NCBI RefSeq assembly: GCF_024699925.1
Contig: NZ_JAJOMX010000001.1
Span: 186,001-250,000 of the forward strand
Direction: 5' to 3'
Source: Mesorhizobium sp. J428
GTDB lineage: Bacteria > Pseudomonadota > Alphaproteobacteria > Rhizobiales > Rhizobiaceae
Length of the DNA: 64,000 bases
Below the pieces are notes generated by a model that saw nothing but the letters and a program-made list of their open reading frames with translations, made no database searches and was not told where the DNA came from. Below are positions 37,043 to 46,281 of the stretch, one piece after another. Positions within the stretch are counted from its first letter, which is position 1, and every line of letters begins with the position of its first letter. The position numbers were made by a program, and so were the translations under genes.

Positions 37043-37657
37043 TCACTGGTCGAGGACCCCGGCGGCGATCGCCATGCGCACCAGTTCGGCGAGGCTTCTC
37101 GCTTCCATCTTCGACATGATGTTCGCACGGTGCACCTCGACAGTGCGCGGCGAGATGTCGAGGTCGTAGCCTATGGTCTTGTTCGGCAGGCCTGCGACGA
37201 TGCCCGACAGTACCTCGCGCTCGCGCTCGGTCAGCGTGGCGAGCCGGCTTGAGATCGACTGGACGTCGTTGGACGCCACCTTCTCGATCTCCTCGGCCGC
37301 GCGCTTGATGCTGTCGATCAGGATCTGGTCCTCGAACGGCTTCTCGATGAAATCCAGCGCGCCCGCCTTCATCGCCGCGACCGCCATCGGCACGTCGCCG
37401 TGGCCGGTTATGACGATCGCCGGGATCCTCCTCCCCTGCTCGCGCAGCCGGCGCAGCAGTTCGACGCCGTCGATATCCGGCATGCGCAGGTCCGTGACCA
37501 GGCAGGCATTGCGTATGTCGGGCGCGACCCTGAGAAACGCCGTCGCCGATTCGTGCAGCCGCACCGTGAAGCCCTCGATCGTCAGCAGGAACGCCAGCGA
37601 CTTCCGCACCGGCTCCTCGTCGTCCACGATGTGAACGACGTAGTCACCTATCGTCAT
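37043..37657 (-). CDS. fixJ: FixJ response regulator
   Basis: This 204-aa response regulator, exactly FixJ length, has N-terminal receiver domain [17 protein letters not shown] with acidic residues Asp12-Asp13, phospho-acceptor Asp56 in [16 protein letters not shown], and Lys in FIEKPFEDQ. The C-terminal LuxR-type helix-turn-helix is [40 protein letters not shown]. In rhizobia FixL phosphorylates it at low oxygen and it then activates fixK and nifA. Its ATG overlaps the fixL end by 14 bases, so the pair is co-translated. Confidence 0.95.
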   Translation of the reverse strand: MTIGDYVVHIVDDEEPVRKSLAFLLTIEGFTVRLHESATAFLRVAPDIRNACLVTDLRMPDIDGVELLRRLREQGRRIPAIVITGHGDVPMAVAAMKAGALDFIEKPFEDQILIDSIKRAAEEIEKVASNDVQSISSRLATLTEREREVLSGIVAGLPNKTIGYDLDISPRTVEVHRANIMSKMEARSLAELVRMAIAAGVLDQ

Positions 37658-39164
37658 TGCTCTGCGTCTCCCTGTATGCAGGCAGCGTGAAGCGGAACGT
37701 CGCGCCGCCATGTTCATTGCGGGCGACGGAAATCTCGCCGCCATGCGCCTCGATGATCCGCCGCGAGATGGACAGGCCGATGCCCATGCCGCCCGACTTG
37801 GTGGTCACGAACGGCTTGAACAGCCGCTCGGCGATCTCCTCCGAAATGCCGGGTCCGGTGTCCGCCACCTCGATGACCGCGAAGCGATCGTCCGGATAAG
37901 TGCGCACCGTGAGCTCCTTGCGCTCGCTCTCGCGCATCGCCTCGGTGGCATTGCGCATCAAATTGGTCAGCACCTGCTGGATCTGCACCCGATCGGCAAA
38001 GACGAAGTCGGCGCCGGTATCGAACTGGAACACGACCCGAACGCCCTGCTCGCGCGACCCCACCAGTGCCAGCGCGCCGGCCTCCTCGACCAGCTTGCGG
38101 ATGTCCTCGCGCGTCTGCTCAGTCTCCCCGCGCATCACGAATTCGCGCAGGTGCCTGATGATCTGCCCTGCCCGCAGCGATTGGGCTGCGACTTCCTCCA
38201 GCGCCTCGCGCAGGCGCATCGCGATTGCATCCGGCGCATCGCGCAGCATGCGCACACATCCCTGCGAATAGTTCGCGATGGTCGACAGCGGCTGGTTCAG
38301 CTCGTGCGCGAGCGTGGACGCCATCTCGCCGAGCTCGTTCAGGCGGGCGAGCCGCGCCAGCTCCGACTGCACCTCGCGCAGCCGCGCCTCGGATTCCTCG
38401 CGTTCCGTCAGGTCGCGGATGAAGCCCGTGAAGAACAGGCTGTCGCCCGAGCGCATCTCGCCGACCGCGAGCTTCATCGGAAAGGTCGATCCGTCCTTGC
38501 GGGATCCGACCACCACGCGGTCGATGCCGATGATGCGCCGCTCGCCCGTGTCCATGTAGCGGTTGATGTAGCCGTCATGCTCGCGCTGATAGGGCTCCGG
38601 CATCAGCATGCGCACGTTGCGGCCGACCACCTCGCTCTCGCTGTAGCCGAACTGCCGTACGGCGGCTGCGTTGAACGAGACGATGGTGCCCTTCCGGTCG
38701 ATCACCACCGTCGCATCGGGCACGGTGTCGAGCACGGAACTCAGATGCGCCTCGCGCAGCCTGAGCTGCCTCTCGGTGTCTGCCATCTCCGCATAGGCGG
38801 CGCGCAGCACCTCGCCAAGCCAGGCGATAATTCCGCCGGCTACGGCAAAGATGCCGAGGCCGAGCCAAGGGGCCTCTGCGAATTGCGGCGAGAGATTGAT
38901 AAGGACATAGGCGCTGGCAAGCGAGGCGGCGACGCTGAACAGGCCGGGGCCCAGCCCACCAACGATCGAGGCGAGCACGATCGCGGGCGCGAAGACGATG
39001 AACAGCAGTGGCCCGTTCCAGACCTTCTGGACGAAGACCTGCAGCGCGAACGTCAGCAGGACTGCGACGACCGCGATCACATAGCGCGCGAGCGGGCGAT
39101 TCTCCCGCGCGAACAAATCCGCCAACAGCCTACCGCTCCGGGAGGCGACGGGCATCAGTTTCAT
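37644..39164 (-). CDS. fixL: FixL oxygen-sensing haem-PAS histidine kinase
   Basis: This 506-aa sensor kinase starts with a membrane part of about four hydrophobic segments (residues 25-120). A PAS domain at 135-255 follows, in which haem ligand His196 lies in [11 protein letters not shown] and the distal Arg216 in RRIIGIDR; these align with His200 and Arg220 of Bradyrhizobium FixL. The kinase core has phospho-acceptor His287 in [12 protein letters not shown], an N-box [17 protein letters not shown], and [10 protein letters not shown]. Oxygen binding at the haem silences the kinase in known FixL proteins. It is first in fixL-fixJ and lies 113 bases after the exporter adaptor gene. Confidence 0.95.
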   Translation of the reverse strand: MKLMPVASRSGRLLADLFARENRPLARYVIAVVAVLLTFALQVFVQKVWNGPLLFIVFAPAIVLASIVGGLGPGLFSVAASLASAYVLINLSPQFAEAPWLGLGIFAVAGGIIAWLGEVLRAAYAEMADTERQLRLREAHLSSVLDTVPDATVVIDRKGTIVSFNAAAVRQFGYSESEVVGRNVRMLMPEPYQREHDGYINRYMDTGERRIIGIDRVVVGSRKDGSTFPMKLAVGEMRSGDSLFFTGFIRDLTEREESEARLREVQSELARLARLNELGEMASTLAHELNQPLSTIANYSQGCVRMLRDAPDAIAMRLREALEEVAAQSLRAGQIIRHLREFVMRGETEQTREDIRKLVEEAGALALVGSREQGVRVVFQFDTGADFVFADRVQIQQVLTNLMRNATEAMRESERKELTVRTYPDDRFAVIEVADTGPGISEEIAERLFKPFVTTKSGGMGIGLSISRRIIEAHGGEISVARNEHGGATFRFTLPAYRETQSNDDR

Positions 39165-39277
39165 CTATGGACTCTGGCGAGGGCCGTTGGTCTTGCTTGG
39201 TTCAGGTGTGACGAATACACCACACTCCGCGCTTTGCGAAGCGCTGATGGAGCGCTACCGGCAGCCGATGCTTCGGT

Positions 39278-40474
39278 TCAATGTCGCGCCACGGCCGGCG
39301 ACCCGTCGGCCAGCACGTCCGAGGGGTGCACCACCACCACGTCACCCGGAGAAAGCCCTCTCAGCACCTGGGCTGTCTCGTCGTTCATCCTGCCGATTTC
39401 CACCGCGATCTCCGACAGCCGACCCTCGGCCAGCCGGAACACCCGCCACGTATCGCCGGAGCGGAACAATGCGCTGATCGGCACCTGGAGGCAGGAAGGG
39501 CAGTCCCAGATCGCGAGCTCCGCCACCACTCGGAAACCGTGCCCCAGCCCAGGAGCGCCCTTGTCCAGATCGAAAACGACGTTGACCCGTTGTTCCTCGA
39601 TGCCGAGCGCGGACACCTTGGTGAACGCCGCCGGATCAATCTTCCGTACCGTGGCCGACAGCGCCCCCTCGCCTCCCCATTCCAGGATGTCAGCCTTCGT
39701 CCCCGGCGCGATCCGCATCGCATCGGCTGACAGAAGGTCCACCACGATCTCCAGCTTCGACGTGTCGCCGATCTCGGCCACGACCGCGCCGGCGGCCACG
39801 GCCTGCTCGCTGCGCGTGTGCACGGCCAGCACCGTGCCGTCGATCGGCGCCAGCAGCGTCACGCAGCAGTCTGCCGCATTGCGGCTTGCGCTGTTCGGCT
39901 GGAGCAGCCGCGCCTCTGCGCTGGCGAGCTCCGCCTGCCGGTAGCCCACCGTCGCGCGCGCGGCATCGACCGCGGCCCGCTGCAGCGCGACTTCGTTTCT
40001 GTTTCGCTGGAGTGTGCTTTCCGAGATCACGCCGGGCCCGAACAGCTTGAGCGCTCGCTCCAGCTCTTCCTCGGCCAACTTGAGCGACGTCTCGGCGCGG
40101 CCGAGTTCGCTGGTTGCGATGCCGACACCGGAACGCGCCGCGTCGCGGGCGGCCAGCAGCTCCGCCTCTGTCCGGCGGTCGATCAGCGGCGGGTCGAGCG
40201 GATGGATAGCGGCCACGATCGTCTTGCCGGCGACGACACTGTCGCCCTCCTCCAGCACCGTCCGCGACATATGGCCGGCGATCGGAGTCGAGACGGCATA
40301 GACGTCGCGGACCCTGGCGATCCCCTCCTCGCGGATGGTCACGCGCATCGACCGCTCCGTCACCGTCGCCACGTCGACCTGCGCCGGCTGCTCGCGCAGC
40401 GCCCACCAGGCCGCGCCCGCCACGGCGAGGGCCGCGGCTGCATAGCCCGCTCGTCTCGGCCAGGATCGTTTCAT
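39278..40474 (-). CDS. HlyD/MacA-type periplasmic adaptor of an ABC exporter
   Basis: This 398-aa membrane-fusion protein has an N-terminal anchor (AGYAAAALAVAGAAWWAL), a barrel-sandwich half (VYAVSTPIAGHMSRTVLEEGDSV, later LLAPIDGTVLAVH) and a long alpha-helical hairpin rich in Ala, Glu and Leu (about residues 105-200). Distal beta domains end VLADGSPAVARH. It follows the permease by 3 bases and the ATPase further up, making a complete MacB/DevC-like export complex. An outer-membrane channel is not encoded nearby. The substrate is unknown; these systems often export lipids, peptides or macrolides. Confidence 0.88.
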   Translation of the reverse strand: MKRSWPRRAGYAAAALAVAGAAWWALREQPAQVDVATVTERSMRVTIREEGIARVRDVYAVSTPIAGHMSRTVLEEGDSVVAGKTIVAAIHPLDPPLIDRRTEAELLAARDAARSGVGIATSELGRAETSLKLAEEELERALKLFGPGVISESTLQRNRNEVALQRAAVDAARATVGYRQAELASAEARLLQPNSASRNAADCCVTLLAPIDGTVLAVHTRSEQAVAAGAVVAEIGDTSKLEIVVDLLSADAMRIAPGTKADILEWGGEGALSATVRKIDPAAFTKVSALGIEEQRVNVVFDLDKGAPGLGHGFRVVAELAIWDCPSCLQVPISALFRSGDTWRVFRLAEGRLSEIAVEIGRMNDETAQVLRGLSPGDVVVVHPSDVLADGSPAVARH

Positions 40475-40477
40475 GTC

Positions 40478-42841
40478 TCAATCCCTCGTTTTCAAAACCC
40501 GCACGAGATCGAGCCGATCGATGCGCCGGCGCACGATCAGGGCGGACAGGGTGGCAATAGTAATGACGACCAGGCTGGCGACAGCGAAGGTCGACCGCTC
40601 GATCACGAACGGGATGCGGAAGAGATCGCTCTCGAAGCCACGCACCACGGACCACGAAAGGGCCGTGCCAAGTCCCCAGCCCAGCGGCTGGGCGAGCGCC
40701 ACGATCAGCGCGAGTTCCACGAGAAGGACGCTGGAGACCTCGCCGCTGGTGAAGCCGAGGACGCGCAGGCTCGCCAGCTCCCGCGCCCGCTCGGAGAGCT
40801 GGATGCGTGCCGAATTGTAGACGACCCCGAAGGTGATGATCACGGCGAGCGAGATGTAGACGCTGGTCATGATGGTTATGTTCTGTTGGATCGTTTCGCG
40901 GAAATGGACCCTCGAAACGGCTTGGAGCGCTATGCCGCCGATCGCCGGCGTCGACTTGACCGCGTCATAGAGCTCGTTGAGCCGTGCATGGTCCAGCGCG
41001 ACGCGAACGCCGGCGACACGCCGTCCGTCGCCGATGAGGCGGTCGAGCGCGTCCGGATGCATGTAGACCGCGAGCCCGACATAGCTCTGCACGACCGCCG
41101 TCACCACGGCGCGCGTTAACCTGCCGCCATATTCGAGCAGTTCGACCTCGACGACGTCGCCCGCGCGGACATCGAGCAGGCGGGCCAGCCGTTCGGGGAT
41201 GAGCAGTCCCGCCGGCGGCATGGTGACTGGCGCGAGGTCGGTGTCGAGCACCCGCGTCAGGTCCGTGTCGTCGGAGACCGTGGAGATCGACACCCGCCGC
41301 TCGCGATGCCCGTGGCGCAGCACGATCTGCGCGGCGCGAAAGCTCTCCGCCCGCGTGACGCCCGGCAGGCGACCAGCCGACTGCAGCGCATCCGTCGCGC
41401 GTGGATTGGCGAAGACCAGCGTCGCGTCCTGCCGCTCGGCGCGGAAGAAGACCGTATCGACCATGTAGGCAACAGAATCGTAGGAAAAGAGCGCCGTTAT
41501 CAGGAGGGCCACCGCCAGCGAGGTTCCGAAGGTGGTGAGCAGCGCTCGAACCGGCCAGCGCACCAGATGGCGCAACGCCATCAGCGTCAGCTGCGATATG
41601 TGCCGCGTGATCCCTTCCCGGCCGAGCGCCAGCGACCGGTAGAGCGTCGGTGCGGGAGGCTGCATCGCCACCGCCGGCGGCAGCCGCACCACGCCCATGA
41701 TCGCACGCACGCTGCCCGCCAACGCCGCCACCGCGCTGATCGCGCCGGCCACGACATAGAGGTCGGCGCTCTGCCGGAACACCAGGAAGGGGAAGGAGAA
41801 GAAGTCGCCGTAGATATGCGTGAGCCCGCGGCCGAGATAATAGCCAACGACCGACCCGACGGCCGTGCCGATCGCCGCGATCACCAGCGTGAGCTTCGCG
41901 TAGTGCCAGGCGATGGCGAAGGAACCGTAGCCGACGGCCTTCATCAGCCCGACCTGCTCGCGCTCCAGCGAGATCAGCCGCGTCAGGATCATGTTGATCA
42001 GGAAGGCCGAAACGAAGAGGAACACCGGCGGAATGACGGCGGCCATCGCCCTCAGCTGGATGAGTTCGTTGTCGAGGAAGGCATGCGAGATCTGGTCCTT
42101 GCGCTCGACCGCGCCCGTGCCCCCATACGGCTTCAGCAGGCGGTCGACCGCGTCGATCACGTCGGCCAGGCGCGCGTCGCCCTTGGTGCGGATGACGAGG
42201 TCGTTGAACGCCCCTTCCATGTCGAACAAGCCCTCGAGTGCGGTGCGGGGCATGAACATCACGCCGAACCGGCGCTGGTCGGGCACCATGTCGCCCGGCC
42301 CGATGGCGTAGACGAATTCCGGCGACAGGACGATCGCAGTGATCGTCAGCACGCGCTTGCTGCCGTTCATGATGGTCGAGAAGCGGTCGCCCGGCTCCAT
42401 GCCATGCGCCTTGGCGAAGCTCTCGAGCACGGCGACCTCGCCGTGGCGCGCAGCATCGGGCCATTGTCCCTTGCGCAGGTAGAGCCTGTTCACTGCCGGC
42501 TCACCCGCATCCGGTATCGAGACCATGACGCCGGCCGCCGGCTCCGCCATACCCTCGATGTCGAGGACAACCGACTTCGACACCCGCAGCTCGACCCCGC
42601 TGACGCCGCCGATCCGCGTCAGTTGCTCGCGCAGGCTGAGCGGCGCGCGGGTCGCCCCGGCGAACACCGTGCCGAAGCGGTATCGCTCGTAGAAGGCCGA
42701 ACGCGTCTCGTCGAGCGAGCGGTAGGCCCCGACCGCGGTGACGATCGTCGCGACGCCGCACGCCATCACCAGCGCGATGGCCAGCACCTGCGCCCACATG
42801 CGCAGGAGATCGCGGAAGAGCTTGCGGTCGAGTACCGGCAT
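40478..42841 (-). CDS. FtsX-like ABC exporter permease
   Basis: This 787-aa permease contains two FtsX/MacB-type cores. The first helix (WAQVLAIALVMACGVATIVTAVGAY) is followed by a large periplasmic domain. A first FtsX triplet lies around residues 265-375 (IPPVFLFVSAFLINMILTRL onward), then a further helix and periplasmic part, and a second FtsX core ends near TLSALIVRRRIDRLDLVRVLKTRD. EREQVGLMKAVGYG and ARELASLRVLGFTSGEV are the typical cytoplasmic coupling helices. It lies between the ATPase (1-base gap) and the adaptor in one operon under a FixK-like palindrome at 43602. Confidence 0.9.
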   Translation of the reverse strand: MPVLDRKLFRDLLRMWAQVLAIALVMACGVATIVTAVGAYRSLDETRSAFYERYRFGTVFAGATRAPLSLREQLTRIGGVSGVELRVSKSVVLDIEGMAEPAAGVMVSIPDAGEPAVNRLYLRKGQWPDAARHGEVAVLESFAKAHGMEPGDRFSTIMNGSKRVLTITAIVLSPEFVYAIGPGDMVPDQRRFGVMFMPRTALEGLFDMEGAFNDLVIRTKGDARLADVIDAVDRLLKPYGGTGAVERKDQISHAFLDNELIQLRAMAAVIPPVFLFVSAFLINMILTRLISLEREQVGLMKAVGYGSFAIAWHYAKLTLVIAAIGTAVGSVVGYYLGRGLTHIYGDFFSFPFLVFRQSADLYVVAGAISAVAALAGSVRAIMGVVRLPPAVAMQPPAPTLYRSLALGREGITRHISQLTLMALRHLVRWPVRALLTTFGTSLAVALLITALFSYDSVAYMVDTVFFRAERQDATLVFANPRATDALQSAGRLPGVTRAESFRAAQIVLRHGHRERRVSISTVSDDTDLTRVLDTDLAPVTMPPAGLLIPERLARLLDVRAGDVVEVELLEYGGRLTRAVVTAVVQSYVGLAVYMHPDALDRLIGDGRRVAGVRVALDHARLNELYDAVKSTPAIGGIALQAVSRVHFRETIQQNITIMTSVYISLAVIITFGVVYNSARIQLSERARELASLRVLGFTSGEVSSVLLVELALIVALAQPLGWGLGTALSWSVVRGFESDLFRIPFVIERSTFAVASLVVITIATLSALIVRRRIDRLDLVRVLKTRD

Positions 42842-42842
42842 C

Positions 42843-43550
42843 CTACCAGCTCACGTCCGAGGGCTGGAGCTTATGGTCGTTCCGCACCGCTTCGACGATG
42901 GCGCCGTCGCGGAACGTCACCACTCGGTCGGCGATCTGCCGGATGCCCGCATTGTGGGTGATGATCGCCATCGTCGTGCCGAGGTCGCGGTTGATACGCG
43001 ACAGGGCTTCGAGCACCAGCACGCCGGTCTTGGAGTCGAGCGCCCCGGTCGGCTCGTCGCAGAGCATCAGCTCCGGCTTCTTGGCAATCGCGCGGGCGAT
43101 CGCGACGCGCTGTTGCTCACCGCCCGACATCTGGGCCGGGAAATGCTCCATGCGGTCCTGGAGTCCGACCATCGCCAGCGCCTCTTCCGGCGGCATCGGA
43201 TCGGGCGCGATCTCGGTGACCAGCGCGACGTTCTCCCAGGCGGTGAGGCTCGGGATGAGGTTGTAGAACTGGAAGATGAAGCCGACGTGCTCGCGCCGGA
43301 AGCGCGTCAGCTGCCCCTCGGTGCATGCCGTGAGTTCGAGGTCGCGGAACCAGGCCTTGCCGGACGTGGCGCGGTCGAGCCCGCCCAGTATGTTGAGCAG
43401 CGTCGACTTGCCGCTTCCGGACGGGCCGAGCAGCACCGTCATCTCGCCGCGGTAGAGTTCGAGGTCGACGCCGCGCAGCGCGAAGATGTCGACCTCTCCG
43501 GACCGGTAGATCTTCGTCAGTTGCTGCGCGTGCAGGATCCGTTCGGACAC
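42843..43550 (-). CDS. ABC exporter ATP-binding protein (MacB/LolD type)
   Basis: This 235-aa ATPase has Walker [11 protein letters not shown]-loop [17 protein letters not shown] typical of the MacB/LolD/FtsE group, signature [14 protein letters not shown], Walker [13 protein letters not shown] and the switch THN. The start is GTG at 43550 with GAGG about 8 bases upstream. It is the first gene of a three-gene exporter operon. A perfect FixK/FNR palindrome is centred 58 bases upstream, which would place RNA polymerase correctly for class II activation if transcription starts near 43567. Confidence 0.92.
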   Translation of the reverse strand: MSERILHAQQLTKIYRSGEVDIFALRGVDLELYRGEMTVLLGPSGSGKSTLLNILGGLDRATSGKAWFRDLELTACTEGQLTRFRREHVGFIFQFYNLIPSLTAWENVALVTEIAPDPMPPEEALAMVGLQDRMEHFPAQMSGGEQQRVAIARAIAKKPELMLCDEPTGALDSKTGVLVLEALSRINRDLGTTMAIITHNAGIRQIADRVVTFRDGAIVEAVRNDHKLQPSDVSW

Positions 43551-43601
43551 GTCGGTAGCCTCGATACGACATCCTTCCTACCGGATGGACCGCCCCATAC
43601 C

Positions 43602-43615
43602 TTGACGCGCGTCAA
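43602..43615 (-). promoter_or_regulatory. FixK/FNR box upstream of the ABC exporter operon
   Basis: TTGACGCGCGTCAA is a perfect 14-base palindrome matching TTGAN6TCAA. Its centre is 58 bases before the exporter GTG. It lies in the 73-base gap after the phosphoribosyltransferase gene, so the exporter is the natural target. Binding by the FixK encoded at 35864 is inferred. Confidence 0.6.
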
Positions 43616-43623
43616 ACGTGCGA

Positions 43624-44311
43624 TCATGCGCGATCGACCGGGCCGGACGACCTGTCCCTGGCCTTCCGCTGCCGCGCGGCCGCCTTCGCCAGAAGGTCGA
43701 GCACCTCTGCGTCGTCCAGTTGATGGAACTCGCGGTAATGATAGCCGAGCGCCCTGAAATGCGGCGGCTGCGCCAGGCACACGACACGGTCGGCCTCGTG
43801 CGACAGTTCCATCACGGCCTCTTCCGAGGCCACCGGCAGGGCGACAATGATTTCCGCCGGCGAACGCCGCCGCAGCGCGCGCACCGCCACCTTCATGGTC
43901 ATGCCCCGTCGCTGCGCCGTCATCGACCAGGATCACCGTCTTGCCGCTCACGGACACCGGCCGGCGCGTGCCGAGATAGGCGGCCCGTCGGCGCTCGAGT
44001 TCCGGCCTCTCCTGCGCTATCAGCCCGGCCAGTTCCTCTTCCTGCAGGTTGTAGGCCTCGACGATCTCGCGGTTGAGCACCACGTCCGGCGGGTTGCCGT
44101 CCACGATCGCTGCTACCGCCAGTTCGCGATTGCCGGGCGCGCCCACCTTGCGCACGATGACGAGATCGAGCCGCGCCCCAAGAGCCCGCGCCACTTCGTC
44201 GGCGACAGGCACCCCGCCGCGCGGCAGCGCGAGCACCACCGGCTCTCGCGGGGCGAGCGCTACGACTTCGGCGGCGAGCAGTTCGCCAGCCTCCTTGCGG
44301 TCCCGGAACAT
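43624..44311 (-). pseudogene. Phosphoribosyltransferase-domain protein, one frameshift
   Basis: This type I phosphoribosyltransferase-fold protein is of the group annotated only as phosphoribosyltransferase or putative phosphoribosyl transferase. It opens MFRDRKEAGELLAAEVV, then VLALPRGGVPVADEVARALGARLDLVIVRKVGAPGN, and the PRPP loop VILVDDGAATGMTMKVAVRAL. The frame breaks inside the PRPP loop at the C-run 43904-43907 (one extra base). Removing it restores a typical 228-aa protein ending with YHYREFHQLDDAEVLDLL. Both halves are well conserved, which favours sequencing error. An FNR/FixK palindrome lies 128 bases upstream. Such genes often occur in low-oxygen or stress islands beside universal stress proteins. 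Confidence 0.85.
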
Positions 44312-44438
44312 CGCCTCAGTGCACCGGCCGACGCCGGAGCGGCGCGGCACGGACCCGGTCGCATAGATGCCTCATCTCGCACCTCGTCGGTCACGATCGA
44401 AAACGATGCAAGGATTTCCGGTCGCCCGCGGTTCCGCC

Positions 44439-44452
44439 TTGATACGGATCAA
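44439..44452. promoter_or_regulatory. Consensus FixK/FNR box in a divergent promoter region
   Basis: TTGATACGGATCAA is identical to the TTGAT-N4-ATCAA consensus. It lies between the leftward phosphoribosyltransferase gene and a rightward run of small genes, about 130 bases from each start. Reading right, TATATT at 44498-44503 could be the -10, which would put the box near -64 (class I spacing). Confidence 0.66.
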
Positions 44453-44578
44453 GAGGCTGCCAAAGGCCACCACTGCGGGACTCGGGCTGTCCACGGCTAT
44501 ATTCTACAAACTTAGTAGACATTATTGACATTACGGATCTTTGACGCATACTCACCCTGCACGAGTCAGGAGGTTGAA

Positions 44579-44761
44579 ATGAGGATTTTTTCCTGGCCCC
44601 CGTTCCGGGCGCTGACGTCAGCCCTCTTCCCTCGGTTCGAGGAACCGAAGGAGCTTTCGCACATTGCCAGGTCGGACCGTGGCGACCGGGCATCCAGCGA
44701 GCGCGAGCCGGAGCGGCTCGACGGCTTCTACTGGACCTGGTCCATGCACGGCCATTGGTAG
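44579..44761 (+). CDS. Small basic/aromatic protein of unknown function (60 aa)
   Basis: The start is well supported: TCAGGAGGT, a near-perfect ribosome site, stands 4 bases before the ATG. The product begins MRIFSWPPFRALTSALFPRF and ends DGFYWTWSMHGHW, with a charged centre. No transmembrane helix or known domain is seen. It is the first rightward gene after the consensus FixK box at 44439, and 60 bases before the next reading frame, so it probably belongs to a low-oxygen transcript. Function unknown. Confidence 0.6.
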   Translation: MRIFSWPPFRALTSALFPRFEEPKELSHIARSDRGDRASSEREPERLDGFYWTWSMHGHW

Positions 44762-44821
44762 ACGACGGAAATGATCGAGGCGGCCGCTCTTTCGGGACGG
44801 CCACGACCTGAGGAGATCGTC

Positions 44822-45166
44822 ATGACGCGTTTGCTTCCCCCGCTGTACGAAGGCCATGCGCCGATTTTCCTGCACCTTGCCTTCGAAGAGGCTCTCGAAG
44901 CCTATGACGAATGGGGCCTTGCCCTGCCCGAACCCACCGTGGAATTCGAGGGCCTGCAGGTGCCGATCAGCTCGCTGTTCGGCCGGATGCGCTCCTGTAC
45001 CGACATCCTGCCCGCCCGGGTGCTCGACCGCGTGAGCGAGCTTCTCGGCCCCGGTTCCATCACCGGTTCCAACCCCACCTATGCCGAGGCGGCGGTCGCC
45101 ATGCGCGCGGTCTCCGTCGAGCGGCTCAAGGGCGGCGTGCCGCTACGCCTTGCGATGTCGAATTGA
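44822..45166 (+). CDS. Conserved-looking hypothetical protein (114 aa)
   Basis: I do not recognise this gene. GAGGAGA precedes the ATG by about 5 bases. The product is acidic and mostly helical by eye, starting MTRLLPPLYEGHAPIFLHLA and containing FEEALEAYDEWGLALPEP and RMRSCTDILPARVLDRVSELL. No signal peptide or membrane helix is seen. It is second in the run of small genes downstream of the FixK box, followed 14 bases later by a small membrane protein. Composition and codon use match the neighbours, so it is likely real. Confidence 0.65.
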   Translation: MTRLLPPLYEGHAPIFLHLAFEEALEAYDEWGLALPEPTVEFEGLQVPISSLFGRMRSCTDILPARVLDRVSELLGPGSITGSNPTYAEAAVAMRAVSVERLKGGVPLRLAMSN

Positions 45167-45180
45167 CGGAGAGAACAGTC

Positions 45181-45339
45181 ATGTCCGTGATTGATCGATC
45201 CGACAACCCGCCCCGCAGCCGCCCCGGCCAGCGGACCATTGCCGAGCGCGCCCTGCCGGCAGCCGTCGGCACTGTGCCCTATCTCATGTTCCTTGTGTCG
45301 ATCGGCTTTGCGGCCGGCATCACCCTGGGTCTCTTCTGA
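45181..45339 (+). CDS. Small single-pass membrane protein (52 aa)
   Basis: A GGAGAGA site precedes the ATG at 45181. The first half is polar and basic (DRSDNPPRSRPGQRTIAERA). The second half is one hydrophobic helix, VGTVPYLMFLVSIGFAAGITLGLF, that runs to the C-terminus. This suggests an inner-membrane protein with the N-terminus in the cytoplasm. Spacing of 14 bases to the previous gene and 45 to the LLM monooxygenase places it in the same transcript. No family was recognised. Confidence 0.65.
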   Translation: MSVIDRSDNPPRSRPGQRTIAERALPAAVGTVPYLMFLVSIGFAAGITLGLF

Positions 45340-45384
45340 ATCTGTAAAGCCGGCGCCACCCCACCCTGAAGGGAGGAGTATGCA

Positions 45385-46281
45385 ATGGAAGCGGAATTCA
45401 CCTATGTCGACGCGTCCTCGGCCGGACGCGACGTCGCTGACCACACCGGCCGGCTGCTCCACGTCATTGAGGGCGCCGGTTTCGTGAAGGTCATGCCCGC
45501 CCCCGGAACAGTGGTCGGCACGACGAGCCCCCTGATCGAGCGCCTGCTCGCCGGGCACGGCGAGGCCATCGCCGGATGGACGCACAGGCCGAATGCCCTC
45601 GATCCGATCTGTGCTGCCCGCGACATCGCGGCGATCGACGCGATGAGCGGCGGCCATGTCGAGTTGCGAGTCGAGGCCCATTTCGGCGAGGCGGCCGACC
45701 GGTTCGGCCTCGCCAGCCACGTCGCCCGGATGCAGTTCCTCGACGAGTATCTGGTGCTCCTCAAGCGGCTCTGGTCGAACGACAGGCCGTTCGAGCACCA
45801 GGGCCGCTATTTCGGCTTCAGCTGCGGCTATGTCCCGCACAAGGGTCCGCGCGGCTCGGCGATCCCGTTGCGTCTCAGTGGCATGACGGGAGCAGCCATC
45901 CGCGTCGCCGCTCGCCATGCGAGCGTGGTCGAGATCGCGCCCGTCGCGCCGGATCACGCGCGCCGGCACATCGCCCGCATCCGGGAGATCGCATCGCATT
46001 TCGGCAGGGCGAACCGGATCAGGTTCGCACTTCCGGTCTCGCTCGCGGCGCAGGCCGACATCGATGCCGTGCCGCTGTCCGGCAAGCCCGAGGACATCGC
46101 CCTCAAGCTGCTCGAATATGCCGATGCCGGCGTCTCCGAGTTCATGATCTCGGGCCTTGGGAATGAGGAGGCGATCGCCGCATTTGGCGGCACGGTCCGG
46201 CCGATCGTCGCCAATTCGCTTCGCCGCCTGGCTGCCCCTACGGCGCCGGCCGCGCCTGTGCGCCGGGAGGCGCTGCCGTAG
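45385..46281 (+). CDS. LLM-class flavin-dependent oxidoreductase (SsuD-like, short form)
   Basis: This 298-aa protein is of the bacterial luciferase-like monooxygenase family. Visible segments are GAGFVKVMPAPGTVVGTTSP, DPICAARDIAAIDAMSGGHVELRVEAHFG (the family's substrate/flavin strand), QFLDEYLVLLKRLWSNDRPFEHQGRYFGF (strongly SsuD/NtaA-like) and AGVSEFMISGLGNEEAIAAFG. It is about 80 residues shorter than SsuD at 50741. GGAGGAGT lies upstream. It is last in the small-gene run and overlaps the convergent FAD-binding gene by 44 bases. It probably needs reduced flavin from another protein; the substrate is unknown. Confidence 0.82.
   Translation: MEAEFTYVDASSAGRDVADHTGRLLHVIEGAGFVKVMPAPGTVVGTTSPLIERLLAGHGEAIAGWTHRPNALDPICAARDIAAIDAMSGGHVELRVEAHFGEAADRFGLASHVARMQFLDEYLVLLKRLWSNDRPFEHQGRYFGFSCGYVPHKGPRGSAIPLRLSGMTGAAIRVAARHASVVEIAPVAPDHARRHIARIREIASHFGRANRIRFALPVSLAAQADIDAVPLSGKPEDIALKLLEYADAGVSEFMISGLGNEEAIAAFGGTVRPIVANSLRRLAAPTAPAAPVRREALP

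Noticed and set aside
39229..39244. GCGCTT-TGCG-AAGCGC hairpin between the adaptor gene and fixL
   Set aside because: Short stem and no T-run; not enough to call a terminator.
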